Assembly (NCBI GenBank): GCA_947044365.1
Contig: OX345644.1
Span: 2,987,737-3,051,736, forward strand
DNA from: Petrosia ficiformis
Lineage: Eukaryota; Porifera; Demospongiae; Haplosclerida; Petrosiidae
Length of the DNA stretch: 64,000 nucleotides
Direction of reading: 5' to 3'
Below the pieces are notes generated by a model, which was not told where the DNA came from, searched no databases, and saw only the letters and a list, made by a program, of their open reading frames with translations. Positions 57,765 through 64,000 of this stretch are shown in pieces. The stretch's first letter is position 1. Every line of letters starts with the position of its first letter. A program made the position numbers and the translations under genes.

Positions 57765-60700
57765 TTAGTTATTAGCTTGAGAACAAATAGTATCTATTAT
57801 ATATCCTCTGTTCATTTTCTCAAGAGCCTGTATCAGAGTGTTTCTGCTGGCTCCACCTTTTCTCAACCATGTTGATAACATTGTTCGGTGACAATCTGCT
57901 ACTTTTAGTGGATTGTCAGACCGAATGATTTCTAATGTAGTATTATCAATACCAAGATATAGTCCTAACATCATCCAATCAGGCGTCACATCTCTTAATA
58001 CATGAACAACTGCTGGAAGATGTGACTCATCTATGAAGTAAGAGGCAGTACATATAGCATTGAACTGTATATACATACACAATTACAGGGTTTCATATAG
58101 GATAATTTTGTTAGGGAAGAACAATTGATGTGGGGGTGTGGGGGTATGTTGAATTTAGGCCCTCTGAGGTTGCTTTCGGTGGCTTGTAGCTGAGATGTTG
58201 TTACATGTTAAAGTAAATTTGGTCTGAAATCTGAGGGGGAATCCAGCACCTAAAATAATTTTTTTTAATACTACCCATACATGCTAGGTGTATATGTACA
58301 TGTCAGTCAGTTGGTGATACATAGTTCACATAGTTCACATAGTTTAGATATTGGCCACTCTAAATAATTAATGCTAGCTTTTTGGTTAGTATTAACATGC
58401 TATATTAGGCACTGGAGAAATCCCTTCTTGCTGTATGAAACCTGATATATCAGTACATTTTCTAATATAAACCACAATCCATTTCTACTCACCTAGTAAG
58501 TCATCTGGTATGGTATAAGTGGGAGGTTTAACATCAGTAGTATCAGAGAATGATTGAAACGTCACCTGTCTCTCATCATCAGTCAGAGCAGGATCAGCAA
58601 TATCCTATAATTAAACATGTGTTAAATAAATTGTAAAAACTGTAGTAGATCTACCAACACATAATAATTATAATACTGGATAGTTGCATGTACATAATCA
58701 AATCTTTCACTTACAAATGGATTCCTTCCAGCAAATATACTGAATCTGTTCAGATGATCTCTAACTGACTGGTATGTGCTGGACTCTCTGGTTGCTTGAT
58801 GGATATCCATTATTTGTCTGCCCCTTTCTTGTATTTCTCTGAAGACATCTTCTGGGATATGTCGTTTACCTAGACTCTCATTAAACAGCATCTGGACTAC
58901 TGATAGAGGAAGAGTGTGGTATGGTTCTAGTTGTCCCAGGAGTAGCGATACGCTGAGTGTTTCACTAACGTTAGTGACAAACATCTTTTTGAGGATGACA
59001 GCTCTAGCTATATCTTCCATTTTAAAGACTGATAGATCTTTAAGATTATGCTGTAAGGCCATGTATAGGTGATGATGAGAAATAAGACACTCTTGAGTAT
59101 CACAAAAGTGACAGAATTCCTCTTTCATCTGAAGGATCTTTTGAACAACTAAACTACGAATTTGAAGACTTTCTAACTCTAAACTCTCATCATTTGGTTG
59201 TACTAATAATATAACACTACGATTCTGTTCACTAACTTGTAGTACTGTTTTAACACCATCTCTTGTCCAAGAAATACCATTCTTCCATAGTATGTATGTT
59301 TTAGATCGATCTAAGATTTGAAGCGGGGACTTGTGAATGATACCAACAGCATTCACTGGTAATGAGTACACATAGGCTAGTCGTAGTAGAAGAACACGAA
59401 GAAACCTGTTTGAAAAGAATTGGTAGGGATTAGGACACCAAAGACACCACCCAAACCCATCAGTGATAGTCACTTCAGAGGAAGGCTCAACACTAACAAG
59501 TTCTGGAAAATACAACAGCTTTTCTGAGGAAGATGAGAGATTGGTTGTAATAGTTTTCTGCGTATCTTTGTCAATCTCATGACAGAACTCCAAGCTCTTC
59601 AGAAATCCCACCAACATATCAACATTGTATTGAGGGAACACATCTTTCAGGACTGATATCGACACTATTCCGGTGTTACTAGCCAGATTTGGTCTATATT
59701 CCTTGAAGTGGGAAGGAGCAAAGAGAGTACCATTAATCTCTTTCAACAGGCTAATTTTGTCTACAATCACCCAACTGCTAGTAGTATCTGTACTTCTGAT
59801 GAACAAGATGAGACCTCTATCACTGAGAGTAATTAACAACTCAAGAACCAATTCATTTGATGGAAGGGAAGGCTCATTCTCATCTAGTATCATTTGTAAG
59901 AGATTCTCTAAAGTCATAGCTACCTGGCCCGCAAGCTTTGTTTTTAGAAATGCATACAAGACATGACAGTTGAAATTAATTCTATCAGACCTGTCAACTG
60001 ATGCCGTAGTACTCTCTGTCAAGAGTCTAATGAACTCAGTGAAATTTGTTTCATTTGGATTATGACAATCTAGAGATAGAAACCCTTTATATTCCTGATG
60101 TGCAATAATCTTTTGAAGGTCAATTCTTTTAACAAGATCTTTGCCATTCATTGCTCTCCATTTATCAGCATGGCTACCTACTACAATTACTTGAGACTTT
60201 TTTGACACTCGACAACATACATTCTGAATAAAGCTAGCCCAGTAGTACAACTGCTTCTCAATATCTTCCAATTTATCCGTTAGCTTGATTAAGATGATAA
60301 ACACAGCAGGAGACCTCAACATGAGATTTTCCAGGACAGCTTCATGACTACTGTAGTATTCAGGATGACCAGCAAAATCATACAAGACAATATTACCTAT
60401 CTCATTACTTTGAAGATGATGAGGAACAATACCAGCTGTGAGAGGTTCAGCTTGTTCGTGACGTTTAAAAGGACTGTATCTATCTCTCCAAGAAATATGC
60501 ACTCCATTAACTCGTTGCAACAAAGCATGTGCCAAGGAACTCTTGCCATTAGTAGTATTGCCACACAGGAAGACCTTACTGTATGACTCAACAGGGAAAT
60601 CTACTCTACATTGTGTAAATGGTTCAAATAATTTCAAAATCTGATATTTATCTCCTGCCATTTGTACTGGTGTTTTTTTGTACCTGTTCTTAGCCATTGG

Positions 60701-62104
60701 ATCTATATGACCTGTTGACAAGAGGTATTTGACTGTATCCACTCTGTTGTGTCTACATGCTATATGAAGTGGTGTATCACCATCTATAGTGGTAGAGATA
60801 GGGTTTACTTGTGCTGTGGACATGAGTAGCTGTACAATGTTTAAATCACCATAATGACAAGCTGTATGTAGTGGAGTATAACCATCAGAAGCTTTGCTAC
60901 TCACATCTAATGAAGAAAAAGTTACAAGAAACTTGACAATGTCTAAATTGCCATAACGACAAGCTGCATGTAATGGAGTGTAACCACCAGAAGCTTTAAT
61001 ATTCTCATCTACTGAAGATGAAGTTACAAGAAACTTTACAATGTCTAAATAGCCATATCGGCAAGCTGTATGTAGTGGAGTATAACCATCATAATCTTTG
61101 TTATTCACATCTACTGAAGATAAAGATACAAGAAACTTTACAATGTTTAAAATGCCGTAACGACAAGCTGTATGTAGTGGCGTATAACCATCAGAAGCTA
61201 CGATGTTCACATCTACAAAAGATAAAGATACAAAAAACTTGACAATGTCTAAATTGCCATAACGACAAGCTGTATGTAGTGGAGTGTAACCATCCTTATT
61301 TTTGATATTTATATCAGAAATGAATACAAGGAGCTTTACGATGTCTAAAAGGCCATAATGACAAGCTATATGTAATGGAACATAACCATAATTATTTCTG
61401 ATATTTACATCTACTGAAGATGAAGACAAGAGGAGCTTTGCAATCACTAATGGTTTTAACCCGCCAAAAAGACAGACCATATGTAAGGGAGTATGACCAC
61501 TAGGATCTTTGACATTCACATCTACTGATGACAAGGATAATAGATGCTTTACAGTGTTTAATTCACCCAAAAGACAAGCTATATGTAGTGGAGTATCACG
61601 TCGAATGTTCAGAATTCCTGTGGTTGGATCACAACAACTGAGATATGTTACTATCTCATAACGTCTTCTAAAACATGCCAGATATAATGGAATCTCTCCA
61701 TCTTTACTATCTTGATGAGGATCACATTTACATTTATTAATGAGATAGGTAACTATGTCGATGTGACCGCCTAGTGTAGCATAAAATAAAGGTGGTGGTG
61801 GTGTTGGTAGTGCAAATTGAAAGTCAACATGTAACGGTTTTGATTGATCAACGAGGGATCCGAAAATAAGAGGCAAACGAGGGTTGTATTTATATTCTGT
61901 TATTAGTTGATCACAAATATCTAACCACCCATGATAAGCAGCAAGATGAAGAAGGGAAACATTATATCTGTTAAAATAAATACACTTGTATTTCTCAGGA
62001 GAAAAATCTAATACTTTAATAGACTGATCTCTCGCGTTTGGTAAAAGCTCCAATGCTCTCTTATAATCTCCATTCTTAAAGACATGAGCAATTTCATCAT
62101 CCAT
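57765..62104 (-). CDS. ankyrin-ROC-COR-Death protein with about 12 ankyrin repeats (gene 3)
   Basis: Exons on the minus strand: 62,104-58,715 (3,390 bp), 58,604-58,493 (112 bp) and 58,030-57,765 (266 bp); phase kept, 1,255 residues. Exon 2 and 3 lengths equal those of gene 2 exactly. About 12 ankyrin repeats, ROC P-loop GNTTNGKSS from residue 515, DFAGHPEYY from 576, a SHADK motif, the COR region, then a Death domain (TPDWMMLGLYLGIDNTTLEI, ALEKMNRGYIIDTICSQANN). The N-terminal ankyrins resemble gene 1 more than gene 2 (for instance DQSIKVLDFSPEKYK), while the C-terminal half resembles gene 2, so the genes look mosaic. Reading on past the donor at 58,714 would add a spurious tail. Confidence 0.92.
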
Positions 62105-63340
62105 TGGTTACTATGTTGGAATAAAGATGATTGTGATATTCTTTATTGTGACAGATGAGTGTGTGTCAATCTCCTAGTAATCTAAATTAATGAAATAATC
62201 ATGATATTGTAAATAAATACTCTAAATAATAGTGATGTACCAATAGTTGGATTGCTAACTGGTACTGATAGTAATTATTGGCCATTATTACTGTATAGTA
62301 TTGTTATATCAGATAGTTTTGAGTGATGTAACTGATATTGCAATAAATGTACAATTCTTATGTTTAATTAATAGCATTCTTTATGAGAAATGCTGAAATC
62401 ATATATTGGTGCATCCCTACTAAATACATTTAATTTGCATACAAAATTGGAATTAAATTTTGATACTTGAGATATAATTTTTAATAATAATTATGGGACT
62501 GTGGATGTGAAAATCAGATACATGTATTGCTCTACCTAGATATCAAATTTAGTTACTTTCTTGTATAAAACGGCTGAGTAATGAGCATATAAAGGTGAGT
62601 GTTTGACAAAATTATTATTTGCCAAATGACTGATTTTTTCGTTCATGGTCACATATCATTATGCATGATGATTAAAAAATCATTGTTATTTTTTCTTGAA
62701 AAACTCATTATGTGTTGTAGCGTAAGTGACCAATTATCGACATGTATGTTTTCCAAATTTGCAACTCACTTCAGAAACACCTCCAGACGACAATAACAAG
62801 GAAAACAAAGGCTTGCAGTGAGTTCTCAGGATCCTACAAACCTCGAGGAATTAAAAAATTCACGAGAGCTGTAGTTGAAAAAATCAATTATCGACACCTG
62901 GTACTTTATTGCGCCACTACATTCACTTCTGTAAATCAATTATCGACACTCATGTAAACATTCTCCTCTAGCATAGACTGCATATTTTCATTTTTTTTTT
63001 TGACTCCACCCCTGTATGCACAACCATTCCTACTACCACTACAGCTATAAAAGTTTTGAAATATATTTGTATTTAACATAATTAACAAACGATAACAAAA
63101 TTTTATATTTTTCTGTGCTTGACATAATTTGACAACAAAGATAATCTATAAACAAAAGGGACACAAAAACTCTTGACCCCTGGAATTAACACTTAGATCA
63201 TATTCTATACATTCCTCATGTAGCCATCAAGAGCAAGCACACTCAACCCATTCAAAACCAGATTGTTCTCTTCCGTCATTTTCAAACGTTTGGAAGCACA
63301 CACAACATTGGTTAATGTAAAAATATCACTGTCACTGTGT
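62105..63340. other. 5' flank of gene 3
   Basis: 62,105-62,420 and 62,590-62,650 are inverted homologues of the gene 1 flank (22,690-22,950). tattggtgcatccctacta (62,404-62,422) with the opposing gatgtaccaata (62,231) may bound a MITE of about 195 bp. No gene is seen to 63,340. Confidence 0.5.
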
Positions 63341-63349
63341 CACAACTCA

Positions 63350-63924
63350 CAGGTTTCTTACGTTTGGCCCTTGGAGCGGACCCTGGTGAAGATGCATTTG
63401 GAGATCGTTTGTCGCACACATAAGATTTGTTGGTTGATCTGGGAGCTTGCTTCTACATTGTATATCTGAGCCGGAGAATTCATTAGTTTGTTCTTATCTA
63501 GGACATCATTCAACAAATCAAAATAAGCCTTCATTGTCTCAGATCTGAGACAATGAAGGCTTACTTTGATTTGAGACAATCCATTTGTACATTTGCTGTC
63601 ACATCACTCTTACGTAAAGATAGATCAAGGTGTCGTTCCATGAAGTGTCGAAACCAGCAACATTCCTTTATCACAAACAACATTTTCAGCAAGCGTAATG
63701 ATTTCTCTCCTTGTCTTTCCATAACCAGCCTGACCTACCTCCACAATAAACTCTGACAGTTGTAGCTCTTCGTCTGGGGAAAGATAAGGCCCTGGTCCAC
63801 ATTTCATGCCATGAACAACCTTTCCACGCATTCGATCACCAAGGGTTGTCCTAGGAATTCCAAACGTGACAGCAGCACGAAGAAGAGGTTCTCTATTCTT
63901 CACTGCTTCGATAGCAGCTAACAT
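63350..63924 (-). pseudogene. pogo/Tigger-like (CENP-B-type) transposase remnant
   Basis: The minus strand from 63,924 reads AAIEAVKNREPLLRAAVTFG then IPRTTLGDRMRGKVVHG, a Psq-type helix-turn-helix, followed by YLSPDEELQLSEFI and GYGKTRREI. A frameshift near 63,660 leads to WFRHFMERHLDLSLRKSDVT. The next piece reads KAYFDLLNDVLDKNKLMNSP then AQIYNVEASS, where the family's first catalytic acidic residue in NVDE(T/S)G should be. It is degraded by frameshifts and a 40-bp palindrome. The transposase C-terminal half is not seen. Confidence 0.8.
63524..63563. repeat. perfect 40-bp palindrome
   Basis: taagccttcattgtctcaga is followed directly by its exact reverse complement, with no loop, inside the transposase remnant. 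It duplicates the coding text ETMKAYF in inverted form. Confidence 0.95.
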
Positions 63925-64000
63925 GGATATATCAGACCACTGTTTCCCGAGATTTTTTAATCAGAGTAAAAAGAACAGGCGGACAAGATTTTGACCTGGG

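Overview
The window reads as nuclear DNA of an early-branching animal, most likely a demosponge of the Amphimedon type. The evidence is AT-rich sequence, many short GT-AG introns, a very dense load of small inverted-repeat transposons and microsatellites, metazoan families (Ig/FN3 adhesion receptor, NNMT-type methyltransferase, dynein heavy chain, Death and CARD-like domains), and large single-exon ankyrin-ROC-COR genes. The species is an inference; no marker gene fixes it. All exon models were built by hand from splice motifs and reading-frame phase.

Left part (1-14.6 kb): a plus-strand cell-surface receptor with six Ig domains, two FN3 domains, a transmembrane helix and a cytoplasmic tail ending in a PDZ-type TTFV. 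Fifteen consecutive exons stay in phase; the 5' end (signal peptide) was not found. Its FN3-TM-tail half (about 8.34-14.65 kb) was copied as a direct segmental duplication to 31.9-38.3 kb. There the FN3 exons carry frame-breaking changes while TM and tail exons remain open.

Middle (14.6-31.9 kb): an intronless NNMT-like methyltransferase, a dead LINE reverse transcriptase, a Ty3/gypsy pol remnant interrupted by a foldback-type MITE, and the first ankyrin-ROC-COR gene (22.95-29.2 kb), which ends in two CARD-like domains. A piggyBac-like TTAA element and a degraded dynein heavy chain fragment follow.

Right part (38.3-64 kb): a broken violaxanthin-de-epoxidase-like secreted protein gene; a decayed DNA transposon with a DDE transposase and a convergent YqaJ-type nuclease (ISL2EU-like pair); a five-exon proline racemase / trans-3-hydroxyproline dehydratase family gene; a second NNMT-like gene on the minus strand; two tandem minus-strand ankyrin-ROC-COR-Death genes (47.6-53.0 and 57.8-62.1 kb); and a pogo/Tigger-like transposase remnant at the right edge.

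The most notable system is the three-gene ankyrin-ROC-COR family. All three share exon 1 and exon 2 architecture. They differ in ankyrin number (13, 24 and 12) and in the C-terminal signalling module: two CARD-like domains in the first, one Death domain in the other two. This looks like a rapidly evolving intracellular sensor or signalling family of DAPK/NLR-like logic with exchangeable effector modules, which is an inference from architecture only.
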